A DNA stretch of 28,032 bases from Snowella sp031396835 (GTDB lineage Bacteria; Cyanobacteriota; Cyanobacteriia; Cyanobacteriales; Microcystaceae), in NCBI GenBank assembly GCA_031396835.1, contig JANNLO010000261.1, positions 1-28,032 on the forward strand. The letters are read 5' to 3'. This document shows positions 7,286 through 15,125 of this stretch, piece by piece. Under the pieces are notes generated by a model. The model had not been told where the DNA came from. It worked only from the letters and a program-made list of their open reading frames with translations, and did not search any database. The position numbers and the translations under genes are program-made. How positions within the stretch are numbered: the stretch's first letter is position 1; each line of letters starts with the position of its first letter.

Positions 7286-8713
7286 TTAATATTTTAAAGC
7301 TTGCAATAACGCCTGAAGTTTGAGTTCAATTTCTGCTAATTCTTTAATCGGATCTGACCCTGCAACAATGCCCGCTCCTGCATACAATCGAGCCTTATTT
7401 TTATGAATTAAAGCCGAACGAATTCCGACAATAAATTCACTATTTCCTTGATAATCAACCCAGCCTAAAGGAGCGGCATAAAGCGATCTATCAAAGTTTT
7501 CATACTTCTGAATTGTGGCACAAGCAATTTGAGTTGGAACTCCTGCTACGGCGGGCGTGGGATGAAGTTTAGCGATAATTTCTAGAGGATGAATAGAAGG
7601 TTTGAGTTGGGCATAAATCGGTGTCCAAAGATGTTGAATATTAGATAATTTAAGTAACTTTAAAGGCGATCGCTGAGGTGTTAATCCTAATTCTTGTAAA
7701 CGTTGGACAATAAATTCAATAACGGCTTGATGTTCTCGTCTTTCTTTTTCACTTTGTAGGAGATGATTTGCGTTATTAATATCTTCAATTTTAGTTTTTC
7801 CTCTAGGAGCAGATCCTGCCAAAGCATCAGTAATTAATTGTTGATTTTGAATACTAATTAAGCGTTCAGGACTTGCTCCTAAAAAATAGTCACCTTGTCT
7901 ATTACTAAAAGAAAAAATATAGCAATCTGCATAATTTTGGCGTAAATTTTGTAAACAATTAATAACTCGAAAATCATCTAATGCAACAATATCTAGAGCT
8001 TGAGCAATTACTAATTTACTAAAATGATTTGCTTGAATAGACTTTAAGATTTTAGGAACAGATTCTTCTAAATTGGAAAGACGATTAATTTCAAAAGATT
8101 GAGAAAAATGAGTAATATTTTTGGAGTGACAAAATGAGTTTTCTTGAGCTTTTTTGATTAATTGAATTTGCTGAAAAGTTTGTTCAACTAAGTTTTTTAA
8201 ATTAGTAGTTTTGTCTAAAATAAAATTAAGAATTAAGAAATATTTATTTTGCTTTTTTAAAAGTTGAACTTGGGGTAAAAAAAGGAATGCTGGAGGAAAA
8301 GATGAGTCTTGATGGTAATTATCAAAAAAGGTAAAACCACAGAATATTTTAGGTGCAAAGTCTGGTTCTGTAATAACGCCAAGAGGAATCAGTTGTTGAA
8401 AACAATCTTCAATAAATTGTTGAGATTTAAGAAAGCGATCGCCACCCTTAATTTCTATAGATTTTGTAATACCATAACTAATCATTGCCTCTTGATTACG
8501 GGTATTTTCCCAATAGAAATGAACCTGATTTTTAGGAACAATTATCTCTAAAACTGTTAGAGGATCAACAGCAGTAATTGGTTGGGAAAAACTAATAATT
8601 TGAGTTGAATTATCGACTAATTTTTCTTGCCAAGCCAACACAAACCGATAGAATTCTGATTCATGATCGAGCAGATTAAGAGAGTTCGGGATGACTGGAA
8701 CGGTAACAGGCAT
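7286..8713 (-). CDS. menF: Isochorismate synthase MenF
   Basis: The enzyme converts chorismate to isochorismate, the entry step of menaquinone/phylloquinone synthesis. In cyanobacteria the product serves as the A1 electron acceptor of photosystem I. The ATG at 8713 gives 475 residues. The frame also extends six codons to a TTG at 8731, which I consider less likely. Chorismate-binding motifs lie in the C-terminal two thirds. They are SKLVIAQALD (Lys233, the position of the general base), FLGASPERL (about 277-285), LAGSAPRGKT (about 298-307), HPTPAVAG (384-391) and YAGAGIVAGSDP with the following ELAEIELK (about 444-465), which supplies magnesium ligands. It is divergent from menA across 247 bp, so the two phylloquinone genes probably share a control region. 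Anthranilate synthase component I or salicylate synthase are less likely on motif and context. Confidence 0.93.
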   Translation of the reverse strand: MPVTVPVIPNSLNLLDHESEFYRFVLAWQEKLVDNSTQIISFSQPITAVDPLTVLEIIVPKNQVHFYWENTRNQEAMISYGITKSIEIKGGDRFLKSQQFIEDCFQQLIPLGVITEPDFAPKIFCGFTFFDNYHQDSSFPPAFLFLPQVQLLKKQNKYFLILNFILDKTTNLKNLVEQTFQQIQLIKKAQENSFCHSKNITHFSQSFEINRLSNLEESVPKILKSIQANHFSKLVIAQALDIVALDDFRVINCLQNLRQNYADCYIFSFSNRQGDYFLGASPERLISIQNQQLITDALAGSAPRGKTKIEDINNANHLLQSEKERREHQAVIEFIVQRLQELGLTPQRSPLKLLKLSNIQHLWTPIYAQLKPSIHPLEIIAKLHPTPAVAGVPTQIACATIQKYENFDRSLYAAPLGWVDYQGNSEFIVGIRSALIHKNKARLYAGAGIVAGSDPIKELAEIELKLQALLQALKY

Positions 8714-8960
8714 CGTAAATTTTTTTATCAATTTAAAACAGAATAGACATTAAATGGTATGTCTTAGATATTATTGATCCTGACAATCCGAATTTCTGGC
8801 GGCGGTCAAGCGTCGGGGCAGAAGCCTCTTTGTTAACCTTAAGTTAAAAGACTCCTTCACCATCCTATCTAAAAGCGGCGTTCTCGTCAGTTAATTCTCG
8901 ACAACCTTTGTTAACTTGTCTTTTTTTTATTTATTTTGACCTTCTTATTTTTATTCGCGA
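8714..8960. promoter_or_regulatory. Divergent menF/menA intergenic control region
   Basis: The 247 bp between the two divergent phylloquinone-synthesis genes must hold both promoters. I could not pick out convincing -35/-10 pairs. The segment around 8796-8830 is noticeably GC-richer than its surroundings, while the last 50 bases before menA are T-rich. No HIP1 site is present. Confidence 0.35.
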
Positions 8961-9869
8961 ATGACCATCACAACTTCCCTTAATCCTGCTCAAAAACAGT
9001 TATGGCTTGCTGCAATTAAGCCTCCCATGTATAGTGTGGCAGTTATTCCAATTTGTGTGGGAACGGCAACAGCTTTTGCTCAGACTCATGACTTTAATTT
9101 ACTGATTTTTACGATTTTTTTACTCTCTGCTATTGCTATTATTGCTTGGTTAAATCTAAGTAATGATGTTTTTGATTCGGAGACAGGAATTGATAAAAAT
9201 AAAGCTCATTCTATTGTTAATTTAACAGGAAATAAAGCCCTAATTTTTTGGGTGAGTAATCTATTTTTAGTTTCAGGATTAGTAGGAATTTTATCTATTA
9301 GTTGGTTACAAAAAGATCTTACGGTTTTAGGATTAATTATTCTGACTTGTATTTTAGGTTATAGCTATCAAGGGCCGCCTTTTCGCTTAGGTTATCGGGG
9401 TTTAGGAGAAATTATTTGCTTTATTACATTTGGGCCTTTGGCGATCGCGGCAGTATATTATTCTCAGACACAAAACTTTAATTTGAGTATCTTATTTCCT
9501 GCAATAATTATTGGTATTAGCACTTCATTAGTTCTTTTTTGTTCTCATTTTCATCAAGTTAAGGATGATTTAGCGGCGGGAAAGCGATCGCCAATAGTCA
9601 GACTCGGAACAGCCAAAGGTTCAACCTTATTAACAATTGGTGTTATTAGTCTTTATTTATTAACAATAATTTTTATCTTATTAGGAATTGCTCCTAAATT
9701 AAGCTGTCTAATTTTTCTTAGTCTTCCTTTAGGAATTAAGTTAATAAATTACGTTAGACAATATCACGATCAACCGATTCAAATTAGTAGCTCTAAATTT
9801 GTTGCCGTTAAATTACACTTTGTTAGCGGTATTTTATTAGCATTAGGCTATGTTTTATCTGTTTATTAA
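8961..9869 (+). CDS. menA: 2-carboxy-1,4-naphthoquinone phytyltransferase MenA
   Basis: This 302-residue integral membrane prenyltransferase of the UbiA superfamily attaches a phytyl chain to the naphthoquinone ring in phylloquinone synthesis. The first Asp-rich motif is NLSNDVFDSETGIDK (Asn68-Asp72 and Asp78) and the second is HFHQVKDDLAAGKR (His196-Asp203). Both bind the prenyl diphosphate through magnesium. Eight or nine hydrophobic segments follow the family's pattern, and the segment YSYQGPPFRLGYRGLGE (about 134-150) is typical of MenA. Length is normal for cyanobacterial MenA. Identification as phytyl- rather than menaquinone-type transferase rests on the cyanobacterial setting and on the divergent menF. 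Related UbiA members (homogentisate or chlorophyll transferases) are less likely given the motif spacing. Confidence 0.92.
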   Translation: MTITTSLNPAQKQLWLAAIKPPMYSVAVIPICVGTATAFAQTHDFNLLIFTIFLLSAIAIIAWLNLSNDVFDSETGIDKNKAHSIVNLTGNKALIFWVSNLFLVSGLVGILSISWLQKDLTVLGLIILTCILGYSYQGPPFRLGYRGLGEIICFITFGPLAIAAVYYSQTQNFNLSILFPAIIIGISTSLVLFCSHFHQVKDDLAAGKRSPIVRLGTAKGSTLLTIGVISLYLLTIIFILLGIAPKLSCLIFLSLPLGIKLINYVRQYHDQPIQISSSKFVAVKLHFVSGILLALGYVLSVY

Positions 9870-9905
9870 CTAACTTGCATGACAGAATTTTGTAATAATA
9901 TTGCT

Positions 9906-9993
9906 ATCTTAGGAAAAAAATACTTTATGTTTTCAATACCTTCATTTACCTTGATAATTCATAGGATATTCTATCAAGAAACTATCCTAAGAT
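9906..9993. repeat. Nested inverted repeats between menA and ycf20
   Basis: The outer arms ATCTTAGGA (9906-9914) and TCCTAAGAT (9985-9993) are perfect reverse complements. An inner pair CTTGATA (9950-9956) and TATCAAG (9972-9978) also matches. A third segment TAGGATA (9962-9968) can pair with TATCCTA (9983-9989) instead of the outer arm. The right arm covers the stop codon of ycf20. The arrangement sits between two convergent gene ends and may fold in both 3' ends, but it lacks the GC-rich stem plus T-run of a standard intrinsic terminator. Confidence 0.5.
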
Positions 9994-10322
9994 CCCACTT
10001 TAAAAGCTTCCAAAAATAGATTATAAGTAATGCCAACTTTAAAACAATTTAAAATTTCTACCCACTGCGATCGCGGATTAATATTTGTTCGTTGAGCATA
10101 GACAAAACGGCTAGTTAATTCCGCAAATAAAAGTAATAAAGCCGCTGAAACTACATCCCATTGAGCATCCTGTCCTACTGTTGTAGAAATGGCTTCTCCC
10201 ATAAAAAAACCAAATAATAAAGCCAATAAAATTAAAGAAATACGCCGCCAAGGATTACTAAAAAATTGAGTAAATGCTGTTCCTCTTCTTTCAATTAAGG
10301 TATTTAATCGAGTGCGTTGCAT
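9987..10322 (-). CDS. ycf20: Ycf20-like protein (DUF565)
   Basis: This 111-residue membrane protein matches the plastid/cyanobacterial Ycf20 (DUF565) pattern: an N-terminal TRLNTLIERR, a WRRISLILLALLFGFFMG membrane segment (about 25-42), then ISTTVGQDAQWDVVSAALLLLFAELTSRFVY (two pieces, about 45-75) and a conserved C-terminal LNCFKVGITYNLFLEAFKVGS. In plants and algae Ycf20 homologues have been linked to non-photochemical quenching, but the molecular role is not known. The gene begins 13 bp after the DUF3611 gene on the same strand, so the two are very likely co-transcribed, which suggests a joint thylakoid-membrane role. It converges with menA, and the intergenic region carries nested inverted repeats. 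Confidence 0.87.
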   Translation of the reverse strand: MQRTRLNTLIERRGTAFTQFFSNPWRRISLILLALLFGFFMGEAISTTVGQDAQWDVVSAALLLLFAELTSRFVYAQRTNINPRSQWVEILNCFKVGITYNLFLEAFKVGS

Positions 10323-10335
10323 GATTTTTTTAAGT

Positions 10336-10926
10336 CTATTTATCCAAACGATCTAACAACCAAAGAGAAGAAACTAAACCTGTAAAATGGGCAATAATTG
10401 TATTTGTATTCGCTTGAATTGCTAACAAATCAATAGAAGTAACCAATTGTTTGGAATTAGTTGCAAGTGTTCCTTGGGCAATGCTTAAAGATTTTGCTAA
10501 AACGATTCCACCGATTGCCGCTGCCCCAATAATAGCCATTCCCATTCCCGCTAAATTAACAATAATTCCCCAACGAATAAACTTTAAAATATCAGCTTTT
10601 TTAGGATGATTAGAAGCTCCAACTTGTTGCAATTGTGTGCCAATTTTTCCATAACGAATCGAAAAATAAATGGCGACTCCTAAAAGCACGAGGGAAATAA
10701 AAGCAGACAAAATGCCCGCTTCAATGCCCGTGGTGCGTTCTTGCCCAAAAGTTAGTCCCATACTGGCAAAAAGAAAGGTGACAACGGCAAAAGCTCCCAC
10801 CACAATCTGAATCCAGAAGCCCAAATAACCAATCGTCGTCAACTTGGAAGAAGCCCGCAAAACCGCTTGGGGAACAGAAGAAGCGAGTTCCGAATTAGAT
10901 TCACGCATATCTCGATCTCTACTCAT
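10336..10926 (-). CDS. DUF3611 family membrane protein
   Basis: This 196-residue protein has a hydrophilic N-terminus and four hydrophobic segments (about 36-55, 69-90, 118-142 and 178-191). The pattern fits DUF3611, found in cyanobacteria and chloroplasts: GYLGFWIQIVVGAFAVVT near the start, IYFSIRYGKIG in the middle, KKADILKFIRWGIIVNLAGM before the third segment, and the closing motif IDLLAIQANTNTIIAHFTG with SSLWLLDRL. No enzymatic motif is visible. It is the first gene of a two-gene unit with ycf20, and it is divergent from the HerA-like ATPase gene across 115 bp. Function is unknown; thylakoid or chloroplast-envelope-like localisation is inferred from the phylogenetic spread of the family. 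Confidence 0.85.
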   Translation of the reverse strand: MSRDRDMRESNSELASSVPQAVLRASSKLTTIGYLGFWIQIVVGAFAVVTFLFASMGLTFGQERTTGIEAGILSAFISLVLLGVAIYFSIRYGKIGTQLQQVGASNHPKKADILKFIRWGIIVNLAGMGMAIIGAAAIGGIVLAKSLSIAQGTLATNSKQLVTSIDLLAIQANTNTIIAHFTGLVSSLWLLDRLDK

Positions 10927-11041
10927 AAATTTGTTTGTTAGGGAATAATGGTTATTCTATCAGTTAAAAACAGGTTTTAAGTCTAGCGAAATTCTTATAA
11001 TTCTCGATATAGTTAACAACAAGATGTGATATTAATTCTAT

Positions 11042-12760
11042 ATGAAAGAAACTCCCCTCGGCTTAGTTATTCAAGGTTCCCTTAGCAAGGGTTTAGAAAT
11101 TCGTTTGTTGCCTGATGTGTCGGTAGAAGATATGCGGGTAGGCAAATTTTTGGTCATTCAAGGGACGCGATCGCGTTTTTTTTGCTTATTAACTGATGTC
11201 GCTTTGGGAACTTCTAATCCTCGAATTTTAGCGAATCCGCCCAGTTTAGAAGACAGTTTGATGCGAGAAGTTTTGGCGGGTAGCGGCACTTATGGAACCA
11301 TTGAACTCGCGCCGATGTTGATGTTTACTCCCGTTGAAGAAGGCAAAAAATCGAAATCAGAAATTAATAATAACAATAAAAATGGTAATGGATTAGCAAA
11401 TTTAGAAGTCCAGAGCAGTGAACCCTTAGAATTATTGCCCGTTAAAACTATTCCTGCCCATTTTAGTCAGGTTTTTGAAGCTAGTGAAAAGGATTTTCGG
11501 ATGGTTTTTGGTTGGGAAGATGATCCCCATCGCCGTAATTTTTCTATTGGTCAACCTCTCGATATGAATGTGCCTGTTTGTATCGATCTAGACCGCTTTG
11601 TAGAAAGAAGCAATGGCGTTTTTGGTAAGTCGGGAACGGGTAAATCTTTTCTCACTCGTCTGCTAATTTCGGGCATTATTCGTAAACAAGCTGCGGTTAA
11701 TTTGATGTTTGATATGCACTCTGAATATGGTTGGGAGGCAATGCGAGAAGGCAAAGAAGTTTCGACAGTAAAAGGATTGCGTCAATTGTTTCCAGGACAA
11801 GTAGAAATTTATACTTTGGATGCAGAATCAACAAAGCGAAGAGGCGTAAGAGATTCTCAAGAATTATATTTAAGTTACGAACAAATTGAAATTGAAGATA
11901 TTCGTTTAGTAGGTCATGAATTAGGAATTTCTGAAGCGGCTTTAGATAATGCAAATATTCTTTATGCTGAATATGGAAAAGGTTGGATCAATCGATTATT
12001 AGAAATGACCAACGAAGATATTAAATTCTTCTGTGAAGAAAAACAAGGTCATGCGGGTTCAATTATGTCTCTGCAACGTAAATTAATGCGCTTAGGAAAT
12101 CTTAAATATTTACGGTCTGTTTGTGTTCATAATTATATTGATCAAGTTATTCAATCTATCGAAGCTGGTAAGCACGTTGTGATTGAATTTGGTTCCCAAT
12201 CAAACTTGCTTTCTTATATGTTGGCAACGAATATGATTAGTCGTCGAATTCATTCTACTTATGTTAAAAAAGCAGATAAATTTCTACAGACTAAAAACCC
12301 TTTAGATCGTCCCCGTCAACTGGTTATAACGATTGAAGAAGCTCACCGTTTTCTGGATTCAAGTATTGTTCACCAAACTATTTTTGGCACGATCGCACGG
12401 GAAATGCGGAAGTATTTTGTTACGCTTTTAGTGGTTGATCAAAGACCCTCAGGAATTGATAATGAAGTGATGTCTCAAATTGGTACTCGCATTACTTGTC
12501 TATTGAATGATGAAAAGGATATTGATGCCATTTTTACAGGAGTTTCAGGAGGACAAAACTTGCGATCTGTGTTAGCTAAATTAGATTCCAAACAACAAGC
12601 TTTAATCTTAGGTCATGCTGTTCCCATGCCAGTTGTCGTCAAAACTAGAGCCTATGATCAACAGTTTTATCAAGAAATTGGTGTCAAAGATTGGTCAGAA
12701 ATGTCTGATGATAAAGTTTTGGTTGCGGCAGAAAATGCCAAGGCTGATTTAGGTTTTTAA
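11042..12760 (+). CDS. HerA-like ATPase (HAS-barrel, FtsK/HerA superfamily)
   Basis: This 572-residue protein starts with a HAS-barrel-type beta domain (about 1-95), followed by a low-complexity Asn/Lys/Gly linker (about 106-120), then a RecA-like ATPase core. Walker A is GKSGTGKS (195-202), preceded by FVERSNGVF. The acidic Walker B is VITIEEAHRFLD (Glu432, Glu433). Later motifs are LVVDQRPSGID, with QIGTRITCLLNDEKD near the C-terminus. HerA proteins form hexameric DNA translocases, usually paired with the nuclease NurA in archaea or acting in repair and defence complexes in bacteria. No NurA, SIR2 or DUF4297 partner is adjacent, so this looks like the stand-alone, widely conserved cyanobacterial version. 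A TATAAT-like box at 10996-11001 lies about 40 bp upstream of the ATG. Confidence 0.88.
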   Translation: MKETPLGLVIQGSLSKGLEIRLLPDVSVEDMRVGKFLVIQGTRSRFFCLLTDVALGTSNPRILANPPSLEDSLMREVLAGSGTYGTIELAPMLMFTPVEEGKKSKSEINNNNKNGNGLANLEVQSSEPLELLPVKTIPAHFSQVFEASEKDFRMVFGWEDDPHRRNFSIGQPLDMNVPVCIDLDRFVERSNGVFGKSGTGKSFLTRLLISGIIRKQAAVNLMFDMHSEYGWEAMREGKEVSTVKGLRQLFPGQVEIYTLDAESTKRRGVRDSQELYLSYEQIEIEDIRLVGHELGISEAALDNANILYAEYGKGWINRLLEMTNEDIKFFCEEKQGHAGSIMSLQRKLMRLGNLKYLRSVCVHNYIDQVIQSIEAGKHVVIEFGSQSNLLSYMLATNMISRRIHSTYVKKADKFLQTKNPLDRPRQLVITIEEAHRFLDSSIVHQTIFGTIAREMRKYFVTLLVVDQRPSGIDNEVMSQIGTRITCLLNDEKDIDAIFTGVSGGQNLRSVLAKLDSKQQALILGHAVPMPVVVKTRAYDQQFYQEIGVKDWSEMSDDKVLVAAENAKADLGF

Positions 12761-12944
12761 ATGGTAAATATAACTTATTTTAAAGGTAATTAATAGGAAT
12801 AATTTATGAGACAGGTCTAATAAAAAAATACATACTTTTTGGTTAAATTCCCTTTAGGGAAAGGACACAATATATTATCTCCCTACAAGTTTTTTGTTTG
12901 TTATCACAACCTAATCTGCTACAACTCAATATCTATTTAAAAAT

Positions 12945-13826
12945 ATGAAAAAAATTGCTTTTGATGAGACAAAATTAACCGAAATAACCTCTCTTAATTT
13001 GGTTAATAATTTGCAATTTACTGATGTTTTGACCCCTCTTTCACTTAATCCCATTGAAACAGCTTACGTACAGCAGGGAGAAGGGAATATTCCCATTGTC
13101 TTAATACATGGATTTGACAGTTCTTTATTAGAATTTAGACGATTATTTCCTTTATTATCAACTCATCATTCCACTTTGGCTATCGATTTATTAGGGTTTG
13201 GCTTTACAACGCGATCGCCTGAAATTCCCATTTCTCCTACTTCGATTAAAACCCATCTTTATTATTGTTGGAAAACCCTAATTGAACGTCCAATGATCCT
13301 AGTTGGAGCGTCAATGGGTGGGGCCGTTGCCATTGATTTTGCCCTTTCTCATCCTGAATTAGTGGAAAAATTGATATTAATCGACAGTGCAGGCTTAGCT
13401 CGTAAACCATTGGCGAGCAAATTAATGTTTTCGCCCTTAGACCGTTGGGCAACTAATTTTTTAGCCTTACCAAAAATCAGAAAAAGTGTTAGTTTTGCCG
13501 CTTATTATGACAAAAAATTTGTAAATGATGATGCCGAAATGTGTGCTAGTTTACATCTTCAATGTCCAGGCTGGAGTGAGTCCTTAATTTCTTTTACAAA
13601 AAGTGGGGGCTACGGATCTTTTGTTAAGAATTTACCCAATTTATATCAACCTAGCTTAATTATTTGGGGAAAAAATGATACGATTTTAGGAACAAAAGCT
13701 GCTACTCAATTTAACAAATTATTACCTAATAATCAACTGATTTGGATGTCTGATTGTGGTCATGTTCCTCACCTAGAAAAGTCTCAGAAGACAGCAGAGG
13801 TTATTATAAATTTTATTCAGAATTAA
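12945..13826 (+). CDS. Alpha/beta-fold hydrolase
   Basis: This 293-residue alpha/beta hydrolase shows the oxyanion-hole motif LIHGFDSS (His55-Gly56), the strand LAIDLLGFGFTTR, the nucleophile elbow VGASMGG (Ser123), the acid in IIWGKNDTILG (Asp245) and the catalytic histidine in DCGHVPHLE (His273). The full triad is therefore present. The N-terminal 35 residues precede the fold and have no recognised motif. There is no signal peptide, so the enzyme is probably cytosolic. Substrate is unknown; the sequence resembles the MhpC/epoxide-hydrolase-like group common in cyanobacteria. It follows the HerA-like gene by 184 bp of AT-rich sequence and precedes a small membrane-protein gene by about 60 bp. 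Confidence 0.9.
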   Translation: MKKIAFDETKLTEITSLNLVNNLQFTDVLTPLSLNPIETAYVQQGEGNIPIVLIHGFDSSLLEFRRLFPLLSTHHSTLAIDLLGFGFTTRSPEIPISPTSIKTHLYYCWKTLIERPMILVGASMGGAVAIDFALSHPELVEKLILIDSAGLARKPLASKLMFSPLDRWATNFLALPKIRKSVSFAAYYDKKFVNDDAEMCASLHLQCPGWSESLISFTKSGGYGSFVKNLPNLYQPSLIIWGKNDTILGTKAATQFNKLLPNNQLIWMSDCGHVPHLEKSQKTAEVIINFIQN

Positions 13827-13887
13827 TTCAGAAATTTCTGGGTTACAATGAATTAAAGATAATTTTTTGACTAGACTAATTAAAATC

Positions 13888-14235
13888 ATGATATTAGATT
13901 TAAGTTTTCTTGCCGACATCTCCCGAATACATTGTATTTCCATCTGTACATTTCTAGTTCCTGCTATTTTAATCACGACTTTACAATCAATTCTTTTAGT
14001 GATTTTTCAGCGTCGTCAAACTTCATTAAGCATTTCTATTCTTCTGTCCGTTAGCGCGATCGCATTTATGTTATTTCATGTTTCAACTTGGTTTGTAATT
14101 GGAGTTGTGACACCTGTTACATTTATTCTTTTGGGTTTATCACTTAGCTGTTTAACAATTAATGCTTGGCTTTGGCTCAAATTTGCTCGTCAAAATTATA
14201 ATTTTAGTAAAACTCCATCTTTTGTAAAAGTATAA
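13888..14235 (+). CDS. Small integral membrane protein, conserved-looking, unknown
   Basis: The ATG at 13888 gives 115 residues; the frame also reads from a TTG at 13867, but the added residues are short and polar. The protein is mostly hydrophobic, with segments at about 15-40, 47-66 and 68-98 and a short basic tail. No enzymatic or metal-binding motif is visible, apart from two N-terminal cysteines (16 and 20) at the start of the first segment and one at 88. It has the look of a three-helix inner or thylakoid membrane protein. I do not recognise a named family. Its position 61 bp downstream of the hydrolase on the same strand would allow co-transcription. A HIP1 site lies inside the gene at 14056, consistent with long residence in this genome. 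Confidence 0.72.
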   Translation: MILDLSFLADISRIHCISICTFLVPAILITTLQSILLVIFQRRQTSLSISILLSVSAIAFMLFHVSTWFVIGVVTPVTFILLGLSLSCLTINAWLWLKFARQNYNFSKTPSFVKV

Positions 14236-14487
14236 GTTCTGGAATTAGGAGGAATGTCAAATTCTTTCTTATTAAGCATAAAAAATATCTAGGCGATCGT
14301 CATTTTCCTAAGCGTCAAAACAAGCGTTAATGGCATAATCATAATCATTTAAAAACTAATTAAAATAAGTCAATAATATCAGTCACTAAAACCAAAAACC
14401 TTTCTGAAATAGTTTACTTTTGAATAATAATAAATTGAGTCCTTTGAGTACGAATTGTTATTAACTGGATCTCGATTTAATCTTTAT

Positions 14488-15054
14488 TTATACTTTAAAA
14501 AATTGTTTAGCCGTCAACTTTAATTCAGGAAAAAGTAAAGATTTAATTTCCTGTTCCTCTGTAAACTCTGTAATCTCATAAAAACCAGAAACTAATACTA
14601 AAATCGAAATTTTTTGGCTTGTTGGATCAATAATCCAATATTCAGGAATTTCTCGAACAGCGTATTCAGAACGCTTATAACGATAGTCATCATCGGAATT
14701 GCTAGGACTAACAATTTCTACCGCTAAAAGAGGAGGTGTTTCTAAAACCGCAGTGGACATTTTTCGGATTTCTTGGCATTGCTCTTCAGACAAAACAATT
14801 AAATCAGGAATCCTCGATTTATTTTTGGCAGTTCTGACTCCTACCGTACCAGGCATTACTTTCCACGGCCATTGAAGTTTTTTTATTTCTTGTTCTAAAA
14901 CACTAAAAATAAAGTGCAAGATTAAAGCATGAAGACCACTAGCAGTAGGCATCAGTTGTAATTCTCCATTAACTAATTCATATTTGTTATCAGTGCCATC
15001 GTTATAGACGAGATAGTCTTCAAAGGAATAGGTTTTAGTGAGTAATTGAACCAT
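14488..15054 (-). CDS. Uma2 family endonuclease (DUF820, PD-(D/E)XK fold)
   Basis: This 188-residue protein has the full Uma2 pattern. The N-terminal YELVNGELQLMPTASGLH carries the first acidic residue (Glu26). A basic and acidic strand SRIPDLIVLS supplies Pro83-Asp84. The segment PPLLAVEIVSPSN supplies Glu113, followed by YRYKRSEYAVREIPEYWIID (about 124-143). Uma2/DUF820 proteins have expanded to many copies in cyanobacterial genomes, and their biological target is unknown. They are predicted nucleases with a PD-(D/E)XK fold, sometimes thought to be selfish or linked to mobile DNA. It stands downstream of gyrA on the same strand (71 bp gap) and converges with the small membrane-protein gene across 252 bp in which I see nothing else. 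Confidence 0.9.
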   Translation of the reverse strand: MVQLLTKTYSFEDYLVYNDGTDNKYELVNGELQLMPTASGLHALILHFIFSVLEQEIKKLQWPWKVMPGTVGVRTAKNKSRIPDLIVLSEEQCQEIRKMSTAVLETPPLLAVEIVSPSNSDDDYRYKRSEYAVREIPEYWIIDPTSQKISILVLVSGFYEITEFTEEQEIKSLLFPELKLTAKQFFKV

Positions 15055-15125
15055 TTTAAATTTATACCTATGCTAGTTTTAAGAGCCTTTTTATAGGGAA
15101 GATAAACCTCCCTAATCTCCCGAAT

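Noticed and set aside
12848..12861. Hairpin TTCCC-TTTA-GGGAA after the HerA-like gene as a terminator
   Set aside because: Only five base pairs, and no T-run follows on either strand.
15094..15114. Hairpin TAGGGA / TCCCTA just past the gyrA stop as an intrinsic terminator
   Set aside because: Six base pairs with a nine-base loop and no T-run on the minus strand; too weak to call.
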